Assembly (NCBI GenBank): GCA_004555735.1
Contig: SFHH01000025.1
Span: 1 to 16,981 of the forward strand
Length of the DNA stretch: 16,981 nucleotides
Source: Acidaminococcus fermentans
Lineage (GTDB): Bacteria; Bacillota_C; Negativicutes; Acidaminococcales; Acidaminococcaceae
Direction of reading: 5' to 3'
The notes under the pieces are model-generated. The model was not told the DNA's origin. It saw nothing but the letters and a program-made list of their open reading frames with translations, and made no database searches. The first letter of the stretch is position 1, and the number at the start of each line of letters is the position of its first letter. Of this stretch, positions 6,834 through 13,411 are shown piece after piece. The position numbers and the translations under genes are program-made.

Positions 6834-8489
6834 ATGTATATAACCCATATGCGTATCCAGAATTATCGGAATTTCAAAGATATCACCATGGCCTTCCATC
6901 CTCTGGCCAATTACCTGGTAGGGGAAAATGATATCGGCAAAAGCGGCTTCCTGCGGCTCCTTTCCTATATGGCCAGTGCCTGGACCCTTCCTGAGATAGA
7001 CTATCATGATCCCAAACAGCCCATCCGGATCACCCTGGCCCTCCATCTCCTGGAAGGGGAGGAAGAATATTTTGCCGATGCTCCAGCAGATCATCTCCAG
7101 GAGATCCGGGTACGTCTGGAAATGAAGGTGACGGACATCTGTCCCCATCTCTACAATGCAGATACCAATGAAGAACTCCCTCTGGAATACATCCGCCGGC
7201 TGCGGTACGTCAGCTATTCTGCCATCAGCCGGGATGATCAGTCCGTGCGGCCCCAGGTCTATCGGGCTCTGGAAAAATCCCTCTCCCAGTGGGAAGCCAG
7301 CCACTGCAGCACGGTTCCGCCGGAGGAACAGCGATACATCCAGCACGAAGTCAATGTAGGATATTACGATTCTTCCTATTATGAATGTATCTTCTATCTG
7401 TCCCGGATCCTGTGCCGCAGCAACCGGCATCGGGCGGACAATCTGAAATTCGTCTCCCTGGCAGCCCTGCGGGTGATCACCCAGGTCTATCTGATGGCCC
7501 ACAGTCTGGTGGTGCCGTTGGAACATAATATTATCACAGATGGCCGAGGCCGGCGGTTCCTGCCTCTGATCATCTCCATCGACGAACCGGAGATCCATCT
7601 CCACCCGTACATGCAGCGTTCCATCCTCCAATACTACCAGCAGCTGCTCCATAATGAAGATCCCCAGTTCTGTGCCCTGCTGAAGGACCTGTTCGGCCTG
7701 GACGGGCTCCGTGGGCAGCTGTTCGTGGTCACCCATTCCACAGACTCCCTGATCGATGACTACCGGAACATCCTCCGGCTGTACCGGGATCCTAAGGGAT
7801 CGGTCAAAGCGGCCTGCGGATCTAGTTTCCACGTAGGCCGGGAAATCGAGAAGCATTTGATCATGCATTTCCCGGAAGTGAAGGAAGCCCTTTACGCCCG
7901 GAGCGTGATCTTGGTAGAAGGGGAAACGGAATATGGCTGTTTCCAGCTTTTCGGAAAGACGGTGGGCATCCCTTTTGACTATTATGGCATCTGTCTCATC
8001 AACGCCCGGGGAGAGAGTTCCATTGCCAAGATCAAGAAACTGCTGGAATATTTCAAGATCCCGGTGGTGGCTTTGTATGATGCGGATGTAAAAGAAGCCC
8101 ATCTGAAAGAGCATGGGGTCTATTTCACCGATGGGGTCTGTTTTGAAATGGATCTGGCCCGGACCATGCTGCAGCAGGGAAAACGGGCCGCCTTGGACCG
8201 GATCATCCATGGGGTCTATGGATCAGCCGGACGGACCAGCTACGATATGCTGAAAAAAGCCTGCCACAAGCTCCAGCTGGATCCCCAGGATTTCCCGCCA
8301 GGGCCTCTGTATAAGGCAAAGCCTCACAAGGGGTCGGTCTGGGTCTATTATTTTGCCTGGCTCTACAGCAATAAAGGGGTGATCCTGGGCCGGCTGATCG
8401 GACAGGCACTGCAGCCGGGAGAAGTGCCTCCCGCCTTTGTCCGTGTGATCCAGGCCGCAGGCAAACTGGCGACCATCAGGCAGGGATGA
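6834..8489 (+). CDS. Stand-alone OLD-family ATP-dependent endonuclease (AAA ATPase plus TOPRIM)
   Basis: OLD (overcoming lysogenization defect) proteins join an ABC-like ATPase to a TOPRIM metal-dependent nuclease domain, and several act in phage defence. From the ATG at 6834 (GGAGG at 6822-6826) the product is 551 residues. It opens with the RecF/OLD-like start ITHMRIQNYRNFKDI, then Walker A GENDIGKS (30-37), Walker B and the following histidine loop IDEPEIHLHP (D250, E251), and the switch FVVTHSTDS (H301). The TOPRIM domain follows: ILVEGETEY (E362), an INARGESS segment, and the LYDADV acidic pair (D416, D418), with FEMDLAR further on. All catalytic motifs appear intact. No UvrD/GajB-like helicase gene lies next to it, so it resembles class 1 OLD rather than a Gabija pair. 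It ends at a strong two-way terminator. A DNA repair or RecF-like housekeeping role remains possible. Confidence 0.87.
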   Translation: MYITHMRIQNYRNFKDITMAFHPLANYLVGENDIGKSGFLRLLSYMASAWTLPEIDYHDPKQPIRITLALHLLEGEEEYFADAPADHLQEIRVRLEMKVTDICPHLYNADTNEELPLEYIRRLRYVSYSAISRDDQSVRPQVYRALEKSLSQWEASHCSTVPPEEQRYIQHEVNVGYYDSSYYECIFYLSRILCRSNRHRADNLKFVSLAALRVITQVYLMAHSLVVPLEHNIITDGRGRRFLPLIISIDEPEIHLHPYMQRSILQYYQQLLHNEDPQFCALLKDLFGLDGLRGQLFVVTHSTDSLIDDYRNILRLYRDPKGSVKAACGSSFHVGREIEKHLIMHFPEVKEALYARSVILVEGETEYGCFQLFGKTVGIPFDYYGICLINARGESSIAKIKKLLEYFKIPVVALYDADVKEAHLKEHGVYFTDGVCFEMDLARTMLQQGKRAALDRIIHGVYGSAGRTSYDMLKKACHKLQLDPQDFPPGPLYKAKPHKGSVWVYYFAWLYSNKGVILGRLIGQALQPGEVPPAFVRVIQAAGKLATIRQG

Positions 8490-8491
8490 AA

Positions 8492-8541
8492 AGGGGGTGT
8501 GAAAAAATGAAGAATCATTTTTTTCACACCCCCTCGTTTTT
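8492..8541. terminator. Two-way terminator between the OLD gene and the APC permease gene
   Basis: The arms at 8492-8510 and 8515-8534 are complementary except for one extra T: AGGGGGTGTG plus six A and TGA on the left, and TCA plus seven T and CACACCCCCT on the right, with an AGAA loop. A short T run follows at 8537-8541, and AAAA precedes it at 8489-8492 for the opposite strand. It sits exactly between converging genes, and the permease stop codon (8540-8542) is at its edge. The left-arm core GGGGGTGTGAAAAAA recurs at 11656-11670. Confidence 0.85.
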
Positions 8542-9985
8542 ATGCCCTTTCCTTTTTCGCCAGTTCCGGCAGGATGAATCCGATGCCAATCAGGACCAGT
8601 GGCGTCAGGATGTTCATGGCGAACTGGAAGTACCAGGTGTCCGTACCGCTCTGGACCCCCCGGGGGAACATCCCCATGATGCAGGCAAAAGCGGTGAAGG
8701 CGAAGCACCAGAACCCGGCCAGCATGCCCAGCCCCCGGTTCTTAACGAACTGGTATTCCGGCACATACTTGTCTGCCTGTTTCTTCAGCATCATGTAGGC
8801 GAAGAACACCCACAGGTACCGGAGCGGCATGCACACCGCGTTCAGACGGATCAGCCAGTTGTACAGGCTGGTCATGTCTCCGATCCCCAGAGCCGGGACG
8901 ATCAGCAGGATGGAGACCAGCACGGCGGTCAATTTGTAACCGGTGACCGGCACGCCCTTGGCATTCATTTTGGTGAACACTTTGGGAACGAACTGGGGAT
9001 CCACGTCCGCCAGCAGGATCTTGATGGGAGCGTCGATGGAAATGGCCAGGGTGGCCGCCTGTCCCAGGGTATTGCAGATGGCGTAGATGATCACGAAGGT
9101 CTGGCCGATGCCGTAGTATTCACCCAGCTTGGAGAAGCTGTAGTAGGCCCCGTTCATCATCAGGTCCTTGGGGATGTTGGTAGGGTCGAACATCAGTCCC
9201 ATGGCAAAGGTCCCCAACAGGGCGGTGACCGCCACCATGGTGGCCATGAAGATCATGGATCTGGGGTATTCTGAAGAAGGCTTCTGCAGGTTGTTCACGT
9301 AGGGGCTCAGCCGTTCGCAGCCGCCTACGGCGAAGACCAGGATGCCCAGGGTGGTCATGTAGTCGAAATCGAAGGTGGGCATCAGGGTATCCCAGTTGAG
9401 GCTGTAGGTGAAGGTCTTGGCAGTGGTCAGGTGAGGAGCTGCCAGGGCCAGCAGGATATACAGGATGCTCATGACGAACATGAAGCTCCCGGCCAGGGCC
9501 CCGATCCGTTTCAGGGCATTGACTCCTTTGGAGGCGTACCATAGGAAGAAAAAGAAAATCACAAGAGCAATGGACTGGAGGACAAGAGGAGAGATCATCT
9601 TGGTCAGGCTCCCGTTCTGGAATACGGCCCAGCCGAAAGCGATGAGCATGTTCTGGGGCTTCTGGGCCAAATAGGGCATGTGGACGATCCAGTAGGTCCA
9701 GCCGGCGAAATAGGCCAGTTTGGCTCCGGAGGTGGAGCGGATCCAGGAGGAGACGCCGCCTTTGCTGTCTTTAAAGGTGGAGCCCATCTCACCTACCATG
9801 AGTACGTAGGGGATGAAATAGAGGGAGAACATCAGGATCCAGGAGACTACGGCCTTGAGACCCTGGTTGGCATAGCCGTTGACGATGTTCCCGAACCCCC
9901 ATACGGAGGTGAAGGTCATCAGTCCCAACGCCTGCCAGGTGAGTACTTTGTTGCTGCCATTTTGTGTTTTTTCTTGGTTGTCCAT
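8540..9985 (-). CDS. APC-superfamily amino acid permease (glutamate/GABA antiporter-like)
   Basis: An integral inner-membrane transporter of 481 residues with about 12 hydrophobic segments. It begins with a short polar N-terminus and the first helix WQALGLMTFTSVWGFGNIVN, whose broken helix with Gly residues is typical of the APC (LeuT-like) fold. The segment YVLMVGEMGSTFKDSKGGVSSW matches the conserved TM2 / loop / TM3 region. The sixth helix, ILVFAVGGCERLSPYVN, carries the substrate-site Gly pair and the acidic residue region. This resembles the GadC/YjeM-type branch that moves glutamate, GABA or related amino acids, but the substrate is not proven. The ATG at 9985 is preceded by AAGGAGG (9997-10003). 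It is divergent from the M18 aminopeptidase, which suggests coordinated peptide and amino acid use, and it shares a terminator with the OLD gene. Confidence 0.88.
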   Translation of the reverse strand: MDNQEKTQNGSNKVLTWQALGLMTFTSVWGFGNIVNGYANQGLKAVVSWILMFSLYFIPYVLMVGEMGSTFKDSKGGVSSWIRSTSGAKLAYFAGWTYWIVHMPYLAQKPQNMLIAFGWAVFQNGSLTKMISPLVLQSIALVIFFFFLWYASKGVNALKRIGALAGSFMFVMSILYILLALAAPHLTTAKTFTYSLNWDTLMPTFDFDYMTTLGILVFAVGGCERLSPYVNNLQKPSSEYPRSMIFMATMVAVTALLGTFAMGLMFDPTNIPKDLMMNGAYYSFSKLGEYYGIGQTFVIIYAICNTLGQAATLAISIDAPIKILLADVDPQFVPKVFTKMNAKGVPVTGYKLTAVLVSILLIVPALGIGDMTSLYNWLIRLNAVCMPLRYLWVFFAYMMLKKQADKYVPEYQFVKNRGLGMLAGFWCFAFTAFACIMGMFPRGVQSGTDTWYFQFAMNILTPLVLIGIGFILPELAKKERA

Positions 9986-10019
9986 TGATTGGAATGCCTC
10001 CTTTTGCTATGATAGGGAC

Positions 10020-10028
10020 ATTATACCA
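10020..10028 (-). promoter_or_regulatory. Promoter for the APC permease gene (extended -10)
   Basis: On the minus strand TGG precedes a perfect TATAAT (10020-10025). The -35 position at 17 bp is poor (AGCCAA at 10043-10048), so the extended -10 would carry most of the activity. Transcription would begin near 10013, leaving a leader of about 28 nt that includes AAGGAGG. Confidence 0.6.
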
Positions 10029-10066
10029 TGTACCGATCTTAGTTGGCTAGTTAAATAAAACAATTT

Positions 10067-10095
10067 TTGAATAATTTTGTATCTTATGATACAAT
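10067..10095 (+). promoter_or_regulatory. Promoter for the M18 aminopeptidase gene
   Basis: TTGAAT at 10067-10072 (4 of 6), a 17-bp spacer and TACAAT at 10090-10095 (5 of 6), with TGA just before the -10. A small palindrome GTATC-TTAT-GATAC (10079-10092) overlaps the spacer and -10 and could be an operator. The predicted start near 10102 puts the ribosome binding site AGGAGGTG (10102-10109) at the very 5' end of the mRNA. Confidence 0.65.
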
Positions 10096-10114
10096 GGCCC
10101 CAGGAGGTGTCACC

Positions 10115-11395
10115 ATGAATCAAACCACGAAAGAATTACTGAACCTGATCCACAAGAGCACGTCCCCGTACCATACGGTGGCGGCTAGCCGTGACTTGCT
10201 GCTGGCCAACGGCTTTGCTGAACTGTCCCTGGGAGAGGATTGGACCCTGAACCCGGACAGCAAATATTTTGTCACCTGCTTCGATTCATCCCTGTTTGCC
10301 TTCCGCACCGGCAAGGCGGGATCCCGGGGACTGAAGATCGCAGCCGCCCATACGGATTTTCCCTGCTTCCGGCTGAAACCGGCGGCCGAAGTCAACACCC
10401 AGGGCTACGGCACCCTAAACGTGGAAGGATATGGCGGCATGATCGTGTCTACCTGGATGGATCGCCCCCTGTCCCTGGCCGGGAAGATCGTTACCCGGAC
10501 TGAGGATCCTTTCCGACCTGAGACTCACTTGGTGGATTTCAAACGGCCTCTCATGAGCATGTCCAGCCTGGCCATCCACATGAACCGGGAAGTGAATGAC
10601 GGGTATAAATGGAATAAACAGAAAGATGTGCTGCCGCTGGCCACCATGCTGGGAGAAGACCCGGCGGACAAGCACTTCTTCACCAACTTCCTGGCCAAAG
10701 AGCTCCAGGTGGAACCGGAAGACATCCTGTCCTTTGAACTGTCCGCCTATCCGGTGGAAGAAGGTTGCACCTTCGGGCTGCAGGACGAATTCATCTCCTC
10801 CGGCCGGCTGGACAACCTGACTTCCTGCATGGGCTGCCTGAAGGGTATCATCAACGGCAAGGGCACGGAAGGCCTCCATGTGGCCTGCCTGTTCGACAAT
10901 GAGGAAGTGGGCAGCAATACCAAACAGGGAGCGGATTCCCTGGTGCTGAACAACCTGCTCCACCGGATCTATGCCAAACTGGGGCTGACGGAAGAAGCCC
11001 TGTACCAAGATATGGCCAATGGCTTCATGCTCAGCGTGGACGTGGCCCATGCCCTCCATCCCAATTACACGGACAAATGCGACATCACCAACAAGCCTCT
11101 CCTGGGCAAAGGGGTGGTGCTGAAACAGGCCTGCAGCCAGTCCTATGCCGGGGATGCGGAAGCGGTGGCCATTGTGAAGGGCCTCTGTGCCGCCAATGAG
11201 ATTCCCTGCCAGCTGTTCGTGAACCGCAGCGACATCAAGGGCGGATCCACCCTGGGGTCCATGGCCTCGGCCCTGACTCCCATCCGGACCATGGATATCG
11301 GCGTGGCCCTTTTGGCCATGCATAGCGCCCGGGAAACCATGGGCGCTGCCGACCAAAAGGCATTGGAAGATCTGATCACCGTGTTCTTTGGATAG
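10115..11395 (+). CDS. apeB: M18 family zinc aminopeptidase (aspartyl aminopeptidase-like)
   Basis: A cytoplasmic dinuclear metal aminopeptidase of 426 residues, the usual size for bacterial M18 enzymes. Members often prefer N-terminal Asp or Glu, which would suit an amino acid-fermenting cell. The metal and catalytic residues are visible in order: H79 in AAHTDFP, D233 in SGRLDNLTS (bridging ligand), E263 and E264 in DNEEVGS (general base and ligand), D309 in SVDVAHALHP, and H403 in LLAMHSARE. The N-terminus NQTTKELLNLIHKSTSPYHT is typical. The chosen ATG at 10115 has AGGAGGTG at 10102-10109; a TTG at 10067 in the same frame is rejected because it lies in the promoter. It is monocistronic and divergent from the permease. 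The apeB symbol is a family label; the substrate is inferred. Confidence 0.93.
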   Translation: MNQTTKELLNLIHKSTSPYHTVAASRDLLLANGFAELSLGEDWTLNPDSKYFVTCFDSSLFAFRTGKAGSRGLKIAAAHTDFPCFRLKPAAEVNTQGYGTLNVEGYGGMIVSTWMDRPLSLAGKIVTRTEDPFRPETHLVDFKRPLMSMSSLAIHMNREVNDGYKWNKQKDVLPLATMLGEDPADKHFFTNFLAKELQVEPEDILSFELSAYPVEEGCTFGLQDEFISSGRLDNLTSCMGCLKGIINGKGTEGLHVACLFDNEEVGSNTKQGADSLVLNNLLHRIYAKLGLTEEALYQDMANGFMLSVDVAHALHPNYTDKCDITNKPLLGKGVVLKQACSQSYAGDAEAVAIVKGLCAANEIPCQLFVNRSDIKGGSTLGSMASALTPIRTMDIGVALLAMHSARETMGAADQKALEDLITVFFG

Positions 11396-11411
11396 GCAGC
11401 AAAAAGAAAAG

Positions 11412-11435
11412 AGGCTGTTGCATGCGCAACAGCCT
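11412..11435 (-). terminator. Hairpin with leftward U tract
   Basis: Perfect 10-bp arms AGGCTGTTGC (11412-11421) and GCAACAGCCT (11426-11435) around an ATGC loop. On the minus strand the stem is followed by a T-rich run (complement of 11400-11411, CTTTTCTTTTT), the form of an intrinsic terminator for leftward transcripts. On the plus strand no T tract follows. It could end an extended ldh transcript or a separate leftward RNA from 11440-11670. Confidence 0.75.
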
Positions 11436-11455
11436 GTCATACGTCATACGCCGAT

Positions 11456-11484
11456 GGAAGGCAGCCGGGTTGCGGCTGCCTTTC
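11456..11484 (+). terminator. Probable terminator after the M18 aminopeptidase gene
   Basis: AAGGCAGCCG (11458-11467) pairs with CGGCTGCCTT (11473-11482) around a GGTTG loop, with a G-T and a G-C pair extending the base. The following TTTCATT is only a weak U tract, so termination may be partial. In the opposite direction the stem is also stable but lacks a good U run. Confidence 0.55.
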
Positions 11485-11515
11485 ATTGTATGATGCTGGC
11501 TCGGACGCGCTTTTA

Positions 11516-11552
11516 GCTTGTCCCTGCTTCTCTAGAAAAACTCTAGACAAGC
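11516..11552. repeat. Inverted repeat with internal TCTAGA copies
   Basis: GCTTGTC (11516-11522) and GACAAGC (11546-11552) are complementary. Between them are two copies of the 6-bp palindrome TCTAGA (11531-11536, 11542-11547) separated by AAAAC. Alternative pairings are possible. No function is recognised; it is part of the hairpin-dense stretch 11396-11671, which contains no convincing ORF. Confidence 0.5.
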
Positions 11553-11590
11553 AACGGATTAAAAGAAAAGCATAGTCCTATTTTTTATTC

Positions 11591-11619
11591 GAAAGAACTC
11601 GTCAGCCACGGGTTCTTTC
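11591..11619. repeat. 10-bp inverted repeat in the ldh downstream region
   Basis: GAAAGAACTC (11591-11600) pairs with GGGTTCTTTC (11610-11619), including one G-T pair, around a 9-nt loop GTCAGCCAC. There is no U tract on either side, so it is not an ordinary terminator. Function unknown. Confidence 0.5.
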
Positions 11620-11625
11620 CATCGG

Positions 11626-11653
11626 CCAGTGACCAGTGACATGAGACCAGTGA
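11626..11653. repeat. Three copies of the heptamer CCAGTGA
   Basis: CCAGTGA occurs at 11626-11632, again immediately at 11633-11639, and after 7 bases at 11647-11653. The longer unit GACCAGTGAC is repeated at 11631-11640 and 11645-11654. It lies just beyond the ldh stop codon. It could be a slipped-strand repeat or part of an intergenic repeat element. Confidence 0.6.
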
Positions 11654-11655
11654 CC

Positions 11656-11681
11656 GGGGGTGTGAAAAAATTCACACCCCC
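11656..11681. repeat. Perfect palindromic hairpin at the 3' end of ldh
   Basis: GGGGGTGTGAA (11656-11666) pairs with TTCACACCCCC (11671-11681) around AAAA. It contains the ldh stop codon (11672-11674 on the minus strand). Read leftward, no U run follows the stem (the next bases complement to GGTCACTGG), so it is not a classical terminator; it may protect the mRNA 3' end or be a repeat. Its first 15 bases equal those of the terminator arm at 8493-8507. Confidence 0.65.
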
Positions 11682-12637
11682 TTCTCTTTCAAGATCACAT
11701 CGTATGCTTTGGCCACATTTTCCCGGATGGCCGCTGCGCATTGGGCGAACTGCTGTTGTTCTTCCGGGGTCAGGGGCAAGTCCAGGACTTTTTCCACCCC
11801 TTCCTTGCCGATCACGGCCGGCACACCGATGAACAGGTCCTGCTGGCCATATTCCCCGTCCAGTTCTACTGAACAGGGGAGCACCCGTTTTTCATCCCGG
11901 AGGATGGTCCGTATCAGAGTGGCCGCTGCCACCGCTATCCCATACTCCGTACACCATTTGCCGGAAACCGTGACCCAGCCCCCCTTGATGGTCTGCTCCT
12001 GGATCTTGGAACGGTCAAAGGGCCGTCCGCTTTCCTTTTCGTACTGGTCCACAGTCATGCCAGAGAAACGGATCAGGGACCAGGGAACGAACTGGGCATT
12101 GCCATGCTGGCCGATCATAAAAGCGTTGAAGCTGCGGCTGTCAAGACCGGTGGCATCGCTGAGGGCGTGGCAGAGCCGTGCCGAATCCAGCAGGGTACCC
12201 GTGCCCATTACCTGGGACCGGGGAAGGCCGGACAGGCTGGCAATCTCGCAGGTGATCAGATCACAGGGATTGGTGATGTTGACGAAGATCCCGTTGAAGC
12301 CAGAATCCATGATCTTCGGGATGAAGTCGGATACCTGGATCACGCTGTTCTTCAGTTCGTCATCCCGGTTGAAATTCCGGCAGAGGGAAATGTCTCCTAC
12401 CGCATTGACGATGATCTCACAGTCTTTCAGGCCGGCATAATCAGAAGAGCGGTAAACCACCCGATTGGGCATGAAAGGGACGGCATCATTCAAATCATTG
12501 CATTCACTGGCGACTTTCTTTTCATCGCTATCACAGAGCAGGATCTCGTCTGCCACGCCCATCATCCCCAGGGAATAAGCCACATGGGCTCCTACATGGC
12601 CGACTCCGACGATGCCTACGGTCCGTCTTTCAATCAT
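11672..12637 (-). CDS. L-lactate/L-2-hydroxyisocaproate dehydrogenase-like NAD-dependent oxidoreductase
   Basis: A 321-residue member of the LDH/MDH superfamily that reduces a 2-oxo acid with NADH to an L-2-hydroxy acid. The Rossmann motif GIVGVGHVGAHVAYSLG (glycines 11, 13, 16) and D36 after the second strand indicate NAD. ITNPCDLIT, TLLDSARL (D151, R154) and IGQHGNAQF (H178, the catalytic proton donor with its partner D151) are intact. The active-site loop at 81-95, GDISLCRNFNRDDEL, does not match the usual lactate dehydrogenase QKPGETR pattern and is closer in character to L-2-hydroxyisocaproate dehydrogenases, so bulkier 2-oxo acids are likely substrates. An automatic L-lactate dehydrogenase label should be treated with care. 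The ATG at 12637 has AGGAGG 7 bases upstream (12645-12650). It lies downstream of ribU on the same strand, 133 bp apart, but has its own promoter. Confidence 0.88.
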   Translation of the reverse strand: MIERRTVGIVGVGHVGAHVAYSLGMMGVADEILLCDSDEKKVASECNDLNDAVPFMPNRVVYRSSDYAGLKDCEIIVNAVGDISLCRNFNRDDELKNSVIQVSDFIPKIMDSGFNGIFVNITNPCDLITCEIASLSGLPRSQVMGTGTLLDSARLCHALSDATGLDSRSFNAFMIGQHGNAQFVPWSLIRFSGMTVDQYEKESGRPFDRSKIQEQTIKGGWVTVSGKWCTEYGIAVAAATLIRTILRDEKRVLPCSVELDGEYGQQDLFIGVPAVIGKEGVEKVLDLPLTPEEQQQFAQCAAAIRENVAKAYDVILKEKGV

Positions 12638-12686
12638 TCCAGAACCTCCTTACTCAAATTGGAACAAATTTCTTTCTTTTCTTATC

Positions 12687-12695
12687 ATTGTAACA
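12687..12695 (-). promoter_or_regulatory. Promoter for the ldh-like gene (extended -10)
   Basis: On the minus strand TGT precedes TACAAT (12687-12692). The -35 position is weak (TTCCAG at a 17-bp spacing). The leader, about 40 nt, contains a small inverted repeat AAATT-N6-AATTT (in 12656-12671) that might be an operator. No clear ribU terminator is seen in 12638-12770, so read-through from ribU is possible. Confidence 0.5.
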
Positions 12696-12770
12696 TGCTT
12701 TTGTTTACGCTGGAAGTTCAGCCGAGAATGTATACAGGATACTGAAAATACTGTGCTATCAGCCATTATC

Positions 12771-13376
12771 CTATTTCTTCAAAATCTCTGTCAGTGCCAG
12801 GCTGGCTTTCTTGTAGATCAGGTAGGTGATCCAGGATACGACCCCGTACTTCAGCAGATTGAAGGGCAGCACTGTCAGCAGCAGGAAATCCGTCAGGCTG
12901 TGGACCAGGGGATTGGCGGCACTGGCCATCTTCAAGATGGTGGCCAGAGGGATCTTGTACAGCTTTACATACAGGGGAATGGCCAAAAACCGGTTGGCCG
13001 CTACCGCAAAGACGCTGGCCGCCAAACTCCCAAGCACCAGGGCGTTTAAGGCGCCTTTCCGGGTCCGGTGCCAGTGGTAGGATACCGTGCAGGGCAGCAC
13101 ATAGGCCAGGGCGCACAGCAGGTTCATCCCTTCCCCCACGAAGGCGGAAGAGCTGCCGACCAGGACCAGTTTGATCAGGATCTTCAGCAGCTCTGTCAAG
13201 GCGCCAGCTGCAGGGCCGAGGAAGAAACCAGCAAACAGCGCCGGCAGGTCAGAGATCTCGAACTTCATATAGGCTGGAGCAAAAGGCAGGGGAAATTCAA
13301 AGGCCATCAAAAGAGAAGACAAAGCCCCTAGGACGGCGATGAACACCATCGCCCGGGGCGAGAGAGTACGGTTCAT
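12771..13376 (-). CDS. ribU: ECF transporter S component, RibU-like (riboflavin uptake)
   Basis: The substrate-binding membrane subunit of an energy-coupling factor (ECF) transporter; it would need the shared EcfA/A'/T module encoded elsewhere. The 201-residue protein has about six hydrophobic segments. The first helix plus loop reads FIAVLGALSSLLMAFEFPLPF, then APAYMKFEISDLPALFAGF and FLGPAAGALTELLKILIKL, which is the RibU signature region (aligned aromatic and Pro residues, then SDLPAL). A Lys-rich C-terminus is cytoplasmic. The ATG at 13376 follows AAGGAG with 8 bases of spacing. The gene has its own strong promoter and an operator-like palindrome but no visible FMN riboswitch. A related vitamin or amino acid substrate cannot be excluded, although riboflavin is the best guess. 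Confidence 0.82.
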   Translation of the reverse strand: MNRTLSPRAMVFIAVLGALSSLLMAFEFPLPFAPAYMKFEISDLPALFAGFFLGPAAGALTELLKILIKLVLVGSSSAFVGEGMNLLCALAYVLPCTVSYHWHRTRKGALNALVLGSLAASVFAVAANRFLAIPLYVKLYKIPLATILKMASAANPLVHSLTDFLLLTVLPFNLLKYGVVSWITYLIYKKASLALTEILKK

Positions 13377-13398
13377 GGGAAAACTCCTTTCCGATAAA

Positions 13399-13411
13399 AC
13401 ACTGTCAGTGT
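13399..13411. promoter_or_regulatory. Operator-like palindrome over the ribU -10 and start site
   Basis: A perfect dyad ACACTG-T-CAGTGT (6-bp arms, one central base). It overlaps the ribU -10 box (13407-13412) and the predicted transcription start near 13400, a classical repressor position. I do not recognise the binding protein. Confidence 0.5.

Noticed and set aside
6339..8210. A 623-codon open frame on the minus strand, opposite the OLD gene and the SGNH 5' end
   Set aside because: It is antisense to two genes with clear conserved motifs, has no recognisable domain and no suitable ribosome binding site. In GC-rich DNA, long shadow frames are expected.
6834..8489. Complete Gabija (GajAB) system
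   Set aside because: Only the OLD-like part is present; neither neighbour is a UvrD-like helicase.
8486..9274. A 262-codon plus-strand frame opposite the APC permease
   Set aside because: It overlaps the terminator and a well-supported membrane protein; its His/Gln/Asp-rich composition is that of an antisense frame.
10067..10114. Upstream TTG start of the M18 aminopeptidase
   Set aside because: This segment holds the -35, -10 and ribosome binding site; the ATG at 10115 has AGGAGGTG at good spacing.
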